In this document: piece after piece, positions 6,764 to 14,179 of the stretch
Position numbering within the stretch: position 1 is the stretch's first letter
How the letters are laid out: the number at the start of each line of letters is the position of its first letter
Origin: Chloroflexota bacterium
Lineage (GTDB): Bacteria > Chloroflexota > Anaerolineae > CG2-30-64-16
Direction of reading: 5' to 3'
Assembly (NCBI GenBank): GCA_029555885.1
Contig: JAKPQT010000063.1
Coordinates: 1-17,614, forward strand
Length of the DNA: 17,614 nucleotides
Notes under the pieces: generated by a model
The model's input: the letters and a program-made list of their open reading frames with translations, nothing else
Told to the model about the DNA's origin: nothing
Database searches by the model: none
Position numbers and translations under genes: made by a program

Positions 6764-9700
6764 CTACGGCTTCAGATACGTCACCTCGAGGCCGGGGCGC
6801 TGGCTCTTGTCCCAGTATTCCTTGCTGCCCAGGCGGTAGAGGGTCAGGCTCGTCTCGTTCTGCAGGCGGATGATGACGCCGTTGTTGCTGGCGGGATCCG
6901 CCACCCACTTCTGCACGAGCGGGGTGATGTCGAGCTTCATATAGTTGCCCACATCGGTCTTGACGATGGGCAGGCTGGCGACCGGCGCCGGGTTGAAGTC
7001 GCCGCCCCGGACGGTCCACGGGATCCGCCAGGTGGCCGTGTTTTCGACCCATGCCTTCGTCAGTTCGAAGACCTGCATGTCCGCCACGCTGCCGCCGCCG
7101 CTATACGCATTGACGTGCACCCACAGCACCGCCTTCTCGACCGGATAGTCGGGGTTGATGCTGCTGACGTCGAAGCGCATGATCGTGCGGTTGACATCGT
7201 TGTGGCCGACATAGAGCAGCGGGCTCGTGCCGTAGTTGCTCGTCTGCAGGCCGGAGTGGATGAAGGTGTCGGCTGCGGCCGGGAAGATGGTCGTCACGGG
7301 TTCCGTGTAGACCTGGCCGACCGTGACGGTCGTCTCTGCGATGGTGTGCGTCCCTAGCGCATTGACGGCCTCGACGCGGACGGTGTACTCGCCGCCCTTG
7401 GCGTAGGTGTGGCCGGCGGTCGCGCTGCTGTAGTAGTTGGTGAACGGCGTGCCATCACCGAAGTCCCAGCGGAACATGACGCCGTCGCCGCCGTAGGTGG
7501 AATCCACCATGGCGGTGAAGTAGCTCACGTCACCGACCGGATTGACATCCGCATCGATCGTCGCGGTGGCGACGTCCCAGCCCCAGTTCAGCGCGGCGCC
7601 GAGCAGGTCCTTGCGGGTGTTGAAGCCCGTGTCGCTGTTGACGCCTTCCAGGCCGAACGCGAAGTAGACGGCCTTGCCGATGTTGCTGACGCCGGGGCGT
7701 TCGAGGGTCACGTAGTCGCGGTTCGCCAGCGCCACGTAGCCTTCTTCCACGTTGTTGCCGCCGACGCTGTACTTGAGCAGCGGGGTGACGGTGCAGAACG
7801 TGAAGTCAGGATCGGTGCAGTTGGCGCCGACTTCATCGACGTAGTAGTTGGTGCCGGTGCCGTCGCCGGTCGCGCTGATATCGAAGCTCGTGTTGCTGAA
7901 CGGCGTGTTAGGCACACCGGTGAGCAGTTGGGCCGAATCATCGAACACGACCTCACCGTTCACGCTGTCCTGCAGGTAGCGCGCGCCAAGCGCCGCGCCG
8001 TAGAAGAACGCGCTGCTCGTGCCGCTGCTGCCGGTCAGGGAAGCCAGGTCCTGCCCGAAGGCGATGATGTGGCCGCCGCCGTTCCAGTATTCGACCAGCC
8101 GGTTCATGTCCAGCGTGGTCGGCGGGGTCGGGACGGTGAAGCTGCCGTTGGGCCGGAAGTTGTCGCCGCCCTGGTAGATGATGGCCTTGTACTGGGCCAG
8201 GTAGGCGGCATCCGGGATGCTGACCGGGTTGCCGGCCATCGCATCCGCGTCCCACACATCGTAGGTAACGCCGAGCTCGTCCAGCGCGCCGGTGTAGAAC
8301 GGCGTGTAGTCGTCGAGGCCGAGGCTGCTGGAGCCGTCGTTGTCGATGATCAGCACTTCACCGAGCGCAGGCTTGACCTTGACGTTGTACGTGCCGGCAT
8401 CGAGCGCCGCGTACGGTGTCACGTCCTTCCACGCCACGTTGAAGAAGGCCAGCCCATCGTTGACGAAGATGGAGACGGCCGGGGCATCCACGACGCTGTG
8501 TACGACGCGCACGCGCGCCTTGCCAGCCAGCGGGGTGGTCGGGTCGATGACATCCAGCACGACCTGGAGCTTCTTGCCGTCCGGGCCGACCAGCTTGCCC
8601 ATTGCGTAGGCGGTGTAAATCTTGCCCGCCTCGAAGTTGATGGCCGGGAGGGCCAGGGCGATGGTGTCCGTGCCGGCGACGCGCGCCTCGAGCTCATACG
8701 AGCCGGCGGGGAATGCGCCGTCCTGCGCTTCCTTGAACGCGACGTTGCCGAACAGCACCGCGCCGCCCTTCAGCGCGATGTCTACTGCCGGTGCATCCGG
8801 CGAGAGATGGACGAACCGAATCTTGAACTCGCCCGCGTTGGGCGCGGCGTTCAGCGCGGTGTCGTCGAGGACGACCGGCTGGATGCCGCCCGCGGCCAGC
8901 TCACCGGCCGCGACGACGCTGTAGTCCTTGCCCGCTTCGAGCGTCAGGTCGGCCTCGAAAACGGTCGGCTGGGGCGCGTAGATGACCCGCATCCAGGCGG
9001 GCATGTGCGCATCATACGTGGCGCCATCCAGCAGGACGTAGCCCTGGTTGTCGCCCTCGCCCTTAGCGGCGGTCGTGTCCCATGTGACTGTGAGCGTGGC
9101 TGTCTCGCCCGGAGCGAGCGTGATGCTGGCCGGGCTGACGGTCATGCCGTCCACCGTGGTCAGCGAGCCGAAGCCCATGCCGGTGTAGAGGGTCTTGACA
9201 TCGTAGGTCTCGGTGCTGGCTGCAACGCTCGTCACCTGGACATCGAGGGACTTGGTCATGCCCATCGCCACCGGGCCGAAGCTCAGGCTCGGCGGGTCGA
9301 GGATGACGCCGGGGTTGGCGGCATTGGTCAGGTCCAGGCGGCCCGCGCCGATGTCGAGCGGCTGGGCGGGGGTGCCGTCCTGGTTGTAGATGTCCATGTA
9401 CTTCGAGGTGCTCATCAGCGCGGACTTGATCCAGGCCGGTGACCAGCTCGGGTGAATCTGCTTGAGCAGGGCAGCTGCGCCGGTGACATGCGGGGCCGCC
9501 ATCGAGGTGCCGGAAGCCTGGCCGAAGCCGAGATGGCGCGCCTCGCCCGTCACGCCGGGCGCGAAGCCCTGCGACAGGATGTTGACGCCAGGAGCCGCAA
9601 TGTCGGGCTTGAGCACGTTGCCGACGCCGGGGCCGCGCGAGGAGAAGTTCGCGACAATGTCGGGCGTGTTCCCGGCCTGATACGCGACCGTGTCCAGGGC

Positions 9701-11314
9701 CAACTGCGCAGCGTCGCCGTTCGTCGTGTACCAGTTCACCAGCTTGACGCCGTTGGTGTTGCCGACGAGGACCGACGAAATCGTGACCTGGGCAGCGCCC
9801 GTGCCCGCGGCCATATTGGTGAGGGTGTTGCCGGCCGCGGCCTGGTTGTAGATGACCACGAAGCTGGCGCCCGCGTTTTGGGCATTGAGCACCTTCAGGC
9901 TGAAGTTGCAGGTGCCGCGGCGGATGAGTGCGGCCTTGCCGTCGAATGCGCCGGCCGGGAAAGCGCTGCAGCCTTCGATGTTGGCTGGCGCGACAACTTC
10001 TGCCGGGACATAGCTATACGGCCCGAGGAGCGAGCCGACCGGCAGCGGTGCACCGAATTGCGCCGTACCGTAGGCCATGCTGGTCAGGTCCGCAGGCACC
10101 GGCTCAGGTGCGGTGACCTTGAGGCGCCCCGCGGCATAGGTGCCGGTCGTCGTCGTCGCAGCGACGTTGATGTAGTCCGCGGACGGATGGTCGCCCGTGC
10201 CCTTGCCGGGGCCGGCGTTGCCGTTAGACATGCTGACGAAGATGCCCGCCTTGACGGCGTTGATCAGGGCCGTATCGAGGGCGTCGAATTCGCCGCCCAG
10301 GCTGCCCGGCCCGCCGCCCCAGGAGTTGTTCAGAACGTCGGCGCCGTCCTTCACGATATCTTCCAGCGCCTTGATGCCTTCGGTGTTGTAGAAGGAGCCG
10401 TCGTTCGTGATGCTGTTGTAGAACACACGGTAGCTCAACACATAGGCCTTGGGAGCCACGCCGCTGAGCGTCACAGGTGCGGCGCCGAGATAGCTGGCCT
10501 GCACTTCGTTGCCCGCAGCGGTGGCCGCGGTGTGCGTGCCGTGTTCGGTGCCGCGCGTGCCGGGCCAGACGTTCTCATCACCGGCTGACGGCGGATCCCA
10601 GGTGCGGAAATAGGCCCGCGCCACAATAATCTTGCCGTTGGTGCCGCGGGTGTCGCCCTTGGGGAAGCCGGCCGGGTAGGTGTAACCCGTGCCGTCGAAC
10701 ATCGGCGCATCCTTGTGTGCGCCGCCGTCCATCGAAGCGACCTTGATGCCCGCGCCTGCATTCGACTTGCCGCCGATGGCGACGTTGTCCCAGGCGACCG
10801 GTGCGTTGATCAGCGGGAGGCTGGCGTACATCGCCGGATCGTGGGCCCAGTCCTTCGAGACGCGCACGACGCCCGGCAGGCGGCGCAACTGGCGTTCGAG
10901 GGTCTGCAGATCCGCGCCCTTGCCCGCATCGACCGACACGGCGTTGAGCAGGACCTGGTAGGTGGCGGGGACGGAAATGCCGTTCTCGTTGACGAAGGTC
11001 GCGACTTGAGCGCCCGGGATAGCCTGGGTCATGGTCGCCACGAATGCCTGCTGTTCGGCCTGCAATTGCTGGATGTACTGCTGAGCTGCGGGAGAGCTGA
11101 CGTCGATCTTGCCGCCTGCGGCGGAGATGGCTGCGCCACCGTCGTGCAGGGCCAAGGGCGGCGAGGCGAGTTCGACAATCAGGCGATGCGAATAGCGCGG
11201 GGCGGCTGTCTGTTCTCCGTCGGTGATGACTGCCTCTGCGCCAGCCGTGGCCGGCATGAGGAACATGCCTGCCAGCAAAACCACGATCATGAGGAGTGAA
11301 AACTTTCGACCCAT
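6764..11314 (-). CDS. Giant secreted S8 peptidase with PA, DUF4397, Rossmann-like, PKD and DNRLRE domains
   Basis: Exported subtilase of 1516 aa. A signal peptide (core 6-21, probable cut after TAGA at 26) is followed by an I9-like inhibitory propeptide (about 43-155). Triad: D196 in VASMDGGAH, H258 in GTEHGTHTAA, S604 in ASGTSMAAPHVTG; oxyanion N366 in SNGNAGPG. A PA domain is inserted at about 445-530 (CSAFPAGAFDGKAALIRRG), as in Vpr/minor extracellular proteases. After a beta-sandwich (670-780) come a full DUF4397 unit (about 828-925), a shortened second one (932-985), a Rossmann-like segment starting VLIIDNDGSSS (986-1245), a PKD domain with WDFGDGTP (1283-1290), and a DNRLRE module (1340-1516). 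The start follows AAGGAAGGAAGG with 9-nt spacing. It has its own promoter, leader and terminator. Extracellular proteolysis is well supported; the tail probably mediates surface or substrate binding. Confidence 0.95.
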   Translation of the reverse strand: MGRKFSLLMIVVLLAGMFLMPATAGAEAVITDGEQTAAPRYSHRLIVELASPPLALHDGGAAISAAGGKIDVSSPAAQQYIQQLQAEQQAFVATMTQAIPGAQVATFVNENGISVPATYQVLLNAVSVDAGKGADLQTLERQLRRLPGVVRVSKDWAHDPAMYASLPLINAPVAWDNVAIGGKSNAGAGIKVASMDGGAHKDAPMFDGTGYTYPAGFPKGDTRGTNGKIIVARAYFRTWDPPSAGDENVWPGTRGTEHGTHTAATAAGNEVQASYLGAAPVTLSGVAPKAYVLSYRVFYNSITNDGSFYNTEGIKALEDIVKDGADVLNNSWGGGPGSLGGEFDALDTALINAVKAGIFVSMSNGNAGPGKGTGDHPSADYINVAATTTTGTYAAGRLKVTAPEPVPADLTSMAYGTAQFGAPLPVGSLLGPYSYVPAEVVAPANIEGCSAFPAGAFDGKAALIRRGTCNFSLKVLNAQNAGASFVVIYNQAAAGNTLTNMAAGTGAAQVTISSVLVGNTNGVKLVNWYTTNGDAAQLALDTVAYQAGNTPDIVANFSSRGPGVGNVLKPDIAAPGVNILSQGFAPGVTGEARHLGFGQASGTSMAAPHVTGAAALLKQIHPSWSPAWIKSALMSTSKYMDIYNQDGTPAQPLDIGAGRLDLTNAANPGVILDPPSLSFGPVAMGMTKSLDVQVTSVAASTETYDVKTLYTGMGFGSLTTVDGMTVSPASITLAPGETATLTVTWDTTAAKGEGDNQGYVLLDGATYDAHMPAWMRVIYAPQPTVFEADLTLEAGKDYSVVAAGELAAGGIQPVVLDDTALNAAPNAGEFKIRFVHLSPDAPAVDIALKGGAVLFGNVAFKEAQDGAFPAGSYELEARVAGTDTIALALPAINFEAGKIYTAYAMGKLVGPDGKKLQVVLDVIDPTTPLAGKARVRVVHSVVDAPAVSIFVNDGLAFFNVAWKDVTPYAALDAGTYNVKVKPALGEVLIIDNDGSSSLGLDDYTPFYTGALDELGVTYDVWDADAMAGNPVSIPDAAYLAQYKAIIYQGGDNFRPNGSFTVPTPPTTLDMNRLVEYWNGGGHIIAFGQDLASLTGSSGTSSAFFYGAALGARYLQDSVNGEVVFDDSAQLLTGVPNTPFSNTSFDISATGDGTGTNYYVDEVGANCTDPDFTFCTVTPLLKYSVGGNNVEEGYVALANRDYVTLERPGVSNIGKAVYFAFGLEGVNSDTGFNTRKDLLGAALNWGWDVATATIDADVNPVGDVSYFTAMVDSTYGGDGVMFRWDFGDGTPFTNYYSSATAGHTYAKGGEYTVRVEAVNALGTHTIAETTVTVGQVYTEPVTTIFPAAADTFIHSGLQTSNYGTSPLLYVGHNDVNRTIMRFDVSSINPDYPVEKAVLWVHVNAYSGGGSVADMQVFELTKAWVENTATWRIPWTVRGGDFNPAPVASLPIVKTDVGNYMKLDITPLVQKWVADPASNNGVIIRLQNETSLTLYRLGSKEYWDKSQRPGLEVTYLKP

Positions 11315-11480
11315 TGCGCGGTGCCTTCCTTCCTTGTCAGTTCTAAGTGGTGCGGTACGAACGCTTGCTTATGCTCAATGCTGCGATCAGATAGACGAGC
11401 TTCGTATCACCGGGGCGCATCACCTCCTTGAAAGTGTTCGGGTTACTGTGCGATAGGGCACAGCAGGACATTATCGCGAC
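11315..11480 (-). promoter_or_regulatory. 5' leader of the 1516-aa protease with AAGGAGGTGATG block and possible leader peptide
   Basis: About 166 untranslated nt run from the predicted start to the ATG. A hairpin (CTGTGC / GCACAG arms, 11446-11463, 6-nt loop) is followed by AAGGAGGTGATG at 11418-11429, about 103 nt before the gene. An ATG in this block opens a 25-codon frame (11420 to the TAG at 11343) starting MRPGDTKLVYLIAALS, with a strong but closely spaced ribosome site. The leader of the neighbouring 1550-aa protease has the same block. In both, GATCGCA follows at position 41 or 42 counted from AAGGAGG, with GCC, GATA and CTC between, suggesting a common leader element. Confidence 0.5.
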
Positions 11481-11488
11481 AGCGCGAT
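11473..11488. repeat. Operator-like inverted repeat at the transcription start
   Basis: ATCGCG and CGCGAT arms are separated by 4 bp, and the element overlaps the -10 box edge and the predicted start site of the 1516-aa protease mRNA. It is short, so chance is possible, but the position and CGCG content parallel the repeats at 6491-6520 next to the other giant protease promoter. Confidence 0.4.
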
Positions 11489-11515
11489 TATAGCGGCATC
11501 AGGGATGAGTGTCAA
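11487..11515 (-). promoter_or_regulatory. Perfect consensus sigma70 promoter of the 1516-aa protease gene
   Basis: On the minus strand TTGACA (11510-11515) and TATAAT (11487-11492) are 17 bp apart, a full match to consensus. The start site is expected near 11480. It lies within 50 bp of the stop of the upstream zinc-ribbon gene, so the protease is transcribed independently. Confidence 0.85.
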
Positions 11516-11559
11516 TAATTGAACACCACAATAACAAAGGTTACACATTTGTTCAGGGG

Positions 11560-12264
11560 TCAATCTTCCCATAGCAGACGGCCGCAGTTGCCGCAGTAGA
11601 CGAGCGCTGCTGCGCTCCGCACCTCAGCCAGCTTGCTCGGCGGGATGGCGACCTTGCACGCGCTGCACTCGTCGCCGTCGATGCGCGCGACCGCGCGACC
11701 GCCGCGCCGGGGGCGCAGGTTGTCGTACACGGCCAGCAGGTCCGGGGCGATGGCCTTGCGTGCAGCCGCCTGCCGGTGCAACAGCGCCGGGGCCTGGGCC
11801 CTGAGCTGGGCCTGCTCGCGCGTCAACGCGGCGTGCTGGGCCTGCCACGCCTCGGTCAGCGCGGTGAGCTCGGCCACGGCTGCGGTGTGCTGTTGTGCGG
11901 CTTCGTCTGCTGCCAGCATGGCTTCCAGCAGGTGTTCCTCGGCGTCTGCGAGCTGGTGGCGGAGCTGCTGGACATCGAGCTGCTCGCTTTCCACCTGCCG
12001 CGAGCTGCGGGCCTGGCTGCTGTACAGCTTCTGTTCGCTGCGTTTGAGCTTCTCTGCCGCTTCCTGCTGGACGAGCTCCCGGTCGCGCTGGGCGGCGCGG
12101 GCGTGGTGGAGCGCGGCCTCTGCGTCCGCGGCGGCCTGGCGTGCGGCCACCAGCGCAGCCGGCTCACGCAGGCCCTCGGCAATCTCATGCAGCCGCGCCT
12201 TGAGCGCATCCACGGCGAGGTCGATTTCGTTCAGGTGGGCGAGCTGGGCGATGGTGTCGGGCAT
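11560..12264 (-). CDS. Coiled-coil protein with C-terminal C4 zinc ribbon (COG1579 type)
   Basis: Cytoplasmic protein of 234 aa with no signal peptide or membrane segment. Residues about 10-180 are an Ala/Gln/Glu-rich heptad-like region that should form a long antiparallel coiled coil. The C-terminus is a C4 zinc ribbon, C200-x2-C203 and C224-x2-C227 (ECSACKVAIPPS ... VYCGNCGRLLWED). This architecture matches the COG1579 family, whose members are proposed nucleic-acid-associated proteins of unsettled function. The ATG at 12264 was chosen over a longer open frame reaching 12537: GGAG lies 7 nt upstream, homologues begin near this Met, and the extension would run through both divergent promoters. 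It has its own promoter 56 nt upstream. No obvious intrinsic terminator follows. Confidence 0.88.
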   Translation of the reverse strand: MPDTIAQLAHLNEIDLAVDALKARLHEIAEGLREPAALVAARQAAADAEAALHHARAAQRDRELVQQEAAEKLKRSEQKLYSSQARSSRQVESEQLDVQQLRHQLADAEEHLLEAMLAADEAAQQHTAAVAELTALTEAWQAQHAALTREQAQLRAQAPALLHRQAAARKAIAPDLLAVYDNLRPRRGGRAVARIDGDECSACKVAIPPSKLAEVRSAAALVYCGNCGRLLWED

Positions 12265-12327
12265 GGCGGGTCTCCGGTGATGGACGAGTAACGAGTGAAC
12301 GCCGGTTGTCGGCCTACGCTGTCCGTC

Positions 12328-12356
12328 ATTATACGTCAGGTGACGGGGTAGCTCAA
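12328..12356 (-). promoter_or_regulatory. Sigma70-type promoter of the zinc-ribbon gene
   Basis: On the minus strand TTGAGC (12351-12356) and TATAAT (12328-12333) are 17 bp apart: a perfect -10 box and 4 of 6 at -35. The start near 12321 gives a leader of about 56 nt. Confidence 0.65.
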
Positions 12357-12419
12357 ACGGGGTGCTGGCATGCCAACCGTCCGAGGAGGTCGCCCCAACT
12401 GGCGCGAACGGCCACCTTG

Positions 12420-12428
12420 TGCTAGAAT
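12420..12428 (+). promoter_or_regulatory. Extended -10 promoter of the glycosyltransferase gene
   Basis: TGCTAGAAT matches an extended -10 element (TGn plus TAGAAT). No good -35 is visible at the expected place. A start near 12435 would put the ATG at 12458 about 23 nt into the mRNA and exclude the longer open frame that begins at 12362. Confidence 0.4.
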
Positions 12429-12457
12429 TCAATGCAGTGTGTCGAGCGGCCGATGTT

Positions 12458-13276
12458 ATGAGTCCAGCAGCCAATCCCCCTGCGAGGTACACGCACTTGG
12501 CATCAACGGAACTCCGGGCGACCCTGGTGCTGCCCACCTACAATGAGCGCGAGAACCTGCCGGCCCTTGTGGCCGCAATTCAAGCGCTAGACCTGCCCAT
12601 CCACATCATTGTCGTCGATGACAACTCGCCTGATGGTACCGGCGCGCTGGCGGATGAGCTGGCGGTCCAGTCGCCGCGCGTCTCGGTTATCCACCGCGCG
12701 GGCAAGCTCGGCTTGGGTACGGCTTATGTGGCGGGCTTCCGCCAGGCCATTGCGGACGGCGCGGATGTCATCCTGACGATGGACGCGGATTTCTCCCATC
12801 ACCCGCGCTACCTGCCTGCAATGCTGGAGGCCAGCCGCCGGTATGACCTGGTCATCGGCTCGCGCTACGTGCGCGGGGGCGGGGTTGAGCACTGGGGGCC
12901 GGAGCGCAAGTTGTTGAGTTGGGGCGCGAACCGGCTCGCGCATCTGATCGTGGGGCTGCACGCGCGCGACTGCACGGCGGGTTTCCGTTGCTACCGGCGC
13001 AAGGTGCTGGAGATGGTGGACCCGGCCACCATCCGGGCGGACGGCTATTCCTATCTCATCGAGATGCTGTACCGGGTGCAGGAACAGGGCTTCACCGTGG
13101 GCGAGGTCCCGATCATCTTTGCCGACCGGCGGCTCGGCCAGTCGAAGATTTCCCAGGGCGAGATTCTCAAGGCGGGACGCACGGTGGCACGGATGGCCGT
13201 GCGCAGGCTGCGCCGCGCCGGGCGGCGCGTGCGGGCAAACCTGGCCGCCGGTCCCGCAAGCTGGTTCATCTCATAG
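12458..13276 (+). CDS. Polyprenol-phosphate mannosyltransferase-like GT2 (DPM1 type)
   Basis: Family 2 glycosyltransferase of 272 aa, expected to move a sugar, typically mannose from GDP-mannose, onto a polyprenyl phosphate at the cytoplasmic membrane face. Visible motifs: [16 protein letters not shown] (about 23-38), [11 protein letters not shown] (52-62), the metal-binding DAD in [10 protein letters not shown] (107-116), [10 protein letters not shown] (132-141), [10 protein letters not shown] (172-181) and the acceptor-loop RRLGQSKIS (224-232). Length is near that of soluble DPM1 enzymes; there are no C-terminal membrane helices, unlike GtrB-type relatives. The start at 12458 was preferred because the predicted promoter lies just upstream and the family core begins at about residue 20; an in-frame start at 12362 is possible. 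It is followed 15 bp later by the pilin-like gene. Sugar specificity cannot be read from sequence. Confidence 0.88.
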   Translation: MSPAANPPARYTHLASTELRATLVLPTYNERENLPALVAAIQALDLPIHIIVVDDNSPDGTGALADELAVQSPRVSVIHRAGKLGLGTAYVAGFRQAIADGADVILTMDADFSHHPRYLPAMLEASRRYDLVIGSRYVRGGGVEHWGPERKLLSWGANRLAHLIVGLHARDCTAGFRCYRRKVLEMVDPATIRADGYSYLIEMLYRVQEQGFTVGEVPIIFADRRLGQSKISQGEILKAGRTVARMAVRRLRRAGRRVRANLAAGPASWFIS

Positions 13277-13291
13277 GTTAAGGTGACGAAC

Positions 13292-13447
13292 ATGCGCAAC
13301 CAGGGATCGAGCGCCAGCCTCATCGAGCTGGCCCTGATCATCGTGCTCATCGCCATTATTGTGATGGCTATCCTGCTGATCCTCGGTGACGACCTGCGGC
13401 TGTGGGTGGTCAACACGATCCAGGGCTTGTTCCCCGGCGGCTCCTGA
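13292..13447 (+). CDS. Flp-pilin-like small membrane peptide (51 aa)
   Basis: A 51-residue protein: short polar N-terminus (MRNQGSSA), then SLIELALIIVLIAIIVMAIL, a single hydrophobic helix with Glu near its start, then GDDLRLWVVNTIQGLFPGGS. This layout (small residues, Glu five positions into the helix, short amphipathic tail) is that of Flp/Fap-type IVb pilins, which are processed before the hydrophobic segment and built into pili. The start is supported by AAGGTGA 6 nt upstream. It lies between the glycosyltransferase (15-bp gap) and ComF (14-bp gap), so co-transcription is likely. No prepilin peptidase, ATPase or other Tad genes are in the window. It could instead be an unrelated one-helix membrane peptide. 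The coding call is firm; the family call is moderate. Confidence 0.75.
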   Translation: MRNQGSSASLIELALIIVLIAIIVMAILLILGDDLRLWVVNTIQGLFPGGS

Positions 13448-13461
13448 CGCGGCCTTCCGCC

Positions 13462-14172
13462 GTGGACAGCGTCCCCGTCCGTGCGCGCGCGGCCTGGCTG
13501 ACCTCAGCCGGCCGCGTGCTGTTGGACCTGTTGTTTCCGCCGGCCTGCCCCGGCTGCGGCCGGCTTGGTGTCCTGCTGTGTGACAACTGCCGGGCGCGCA
13601 TCCAGGTTATCGACGCGATCGAGCCGCGCCACCCCCCTGCCCGGTTGACCGCCGTCGCCTCCGCCGCGCTCTTTGCGCCGCCCCTGCGCGAGGCCATCCA
13701 CCGGTTCAAGTATGACAACACGCGCGACCTGGCCGCGCCGCTGACCGGGGTGATGGCCGACGCCTGGCCGCGCCTGGGGCTGGCCGCGGACGTATTGATG
13801 CCCGTGCCGCTGCACGCGCGGCGGCTGGCCGAGCGTGGGTACAACCAGTCGGCGCTGCTGGCCCGGCAGCTCGGTCAGGCGTTGGATATTCCTGTGGATG
13901 AACGGGCGCTGGTCCGCCGGAAGCACACGCGGCAGCAGGTGGGACTGGGGCCGGAGGAGCGTCGCGCCAACGTCGCGGACGCGTTCGTCTGCGAGGGGGA
14001 CTTAACAGGTAAACGTGTCATCCTGATCGATGATGTTTGCACGACCGGCGCGACGCTGGAGGCATGTGCGGTCGCGCTGGCCGCGGCAGGTGCGGGGCCG
14101 GTGCAGGGGTATACGCTCTCACGGGCGCGCTGGCTGCCCGGCCAGCCTGCACCAGATAGCGAGCACACTTAG
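13462..14172 (+). CDS. comF: ComF family protein (zinc ribbon plus phosphoribosyltransferase fold)
   Basis: Cytoplasmic protein of 236 aa. The N-terminal double zinc-ribbon is intact, C29-x2-C32 and C40-x2-C43 (CPGCGRLGVLLCDNC). The PRTase-like core follows, with FKYDNTRDLA, PVPLHARRLAERGYNQS and, at about 186-201, VILIDDVCTTGATLEA, the PRPP-binding loop. In competent bacteria ComF helps take up single-stranded DNA with ComFA and PriA; a homologous family (GntX) exists in others. No comFA lies nearby. The GTG start at 13462 was chosen because the open frame upstream runs into the pilin-like gene and no better start exists; the ribosome site is weak, so coupling to the gene 14 bp upstream is possible. 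The next gene converges 7 bp away. Confidence 0.9.
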   Translation: MDSVPVRARAAWLTSAGRVLLDLLFPPACPGCGRLGVLLCDNCRARIQVIDAIEPRHPPARLTAVASAALFAPPLREAIHRFKYDNTRDLAAPLTGVMADAWPRLGLAADVLMPVPLHARRLAERGYNQSALLARQLGQALDIPVDERALVRRKHTRQQVGLGPEERRANVADAFVCEGDLTGKRVILIDDVCTTGATLEACAVALAAAGAGPVQGYTLSRARWLPGQPAPDSEHT

Positions 14173-14179
14173 TCTGCGT

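Noticed and set aside
7409..9442. A 677-codon plus-strand open frame, and similar long frames at 3225-4541, 9452-10588 and 4977-5714
   Set aside because: They are antisense to confirmed subtilase genes, rich in Arg/Val/Gly/Ala/Asp with no domain, and arise from GC-rich codon bias on the opposite strand.
12362..12457. N-terminal extension of the glycosyltransferase to 12362
   Set aside because: The extra 32 residues do not resemble the family and lie upstream of the extended -10 element; kept only as an alternative.
12265..12537. N-terminal extension of the zinc-ribbon protein to 12537
   Set aside because: It would cover both divergent promoters, has no family resemblance, and the ATG at 12264 has a good ribosome site.
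13402..13461. Longer ComF start at 13402
   Set aside because: It would overlap the pilin-like gene in another frame; the GTG at 13462 leaves a sensible 14-bp gap.
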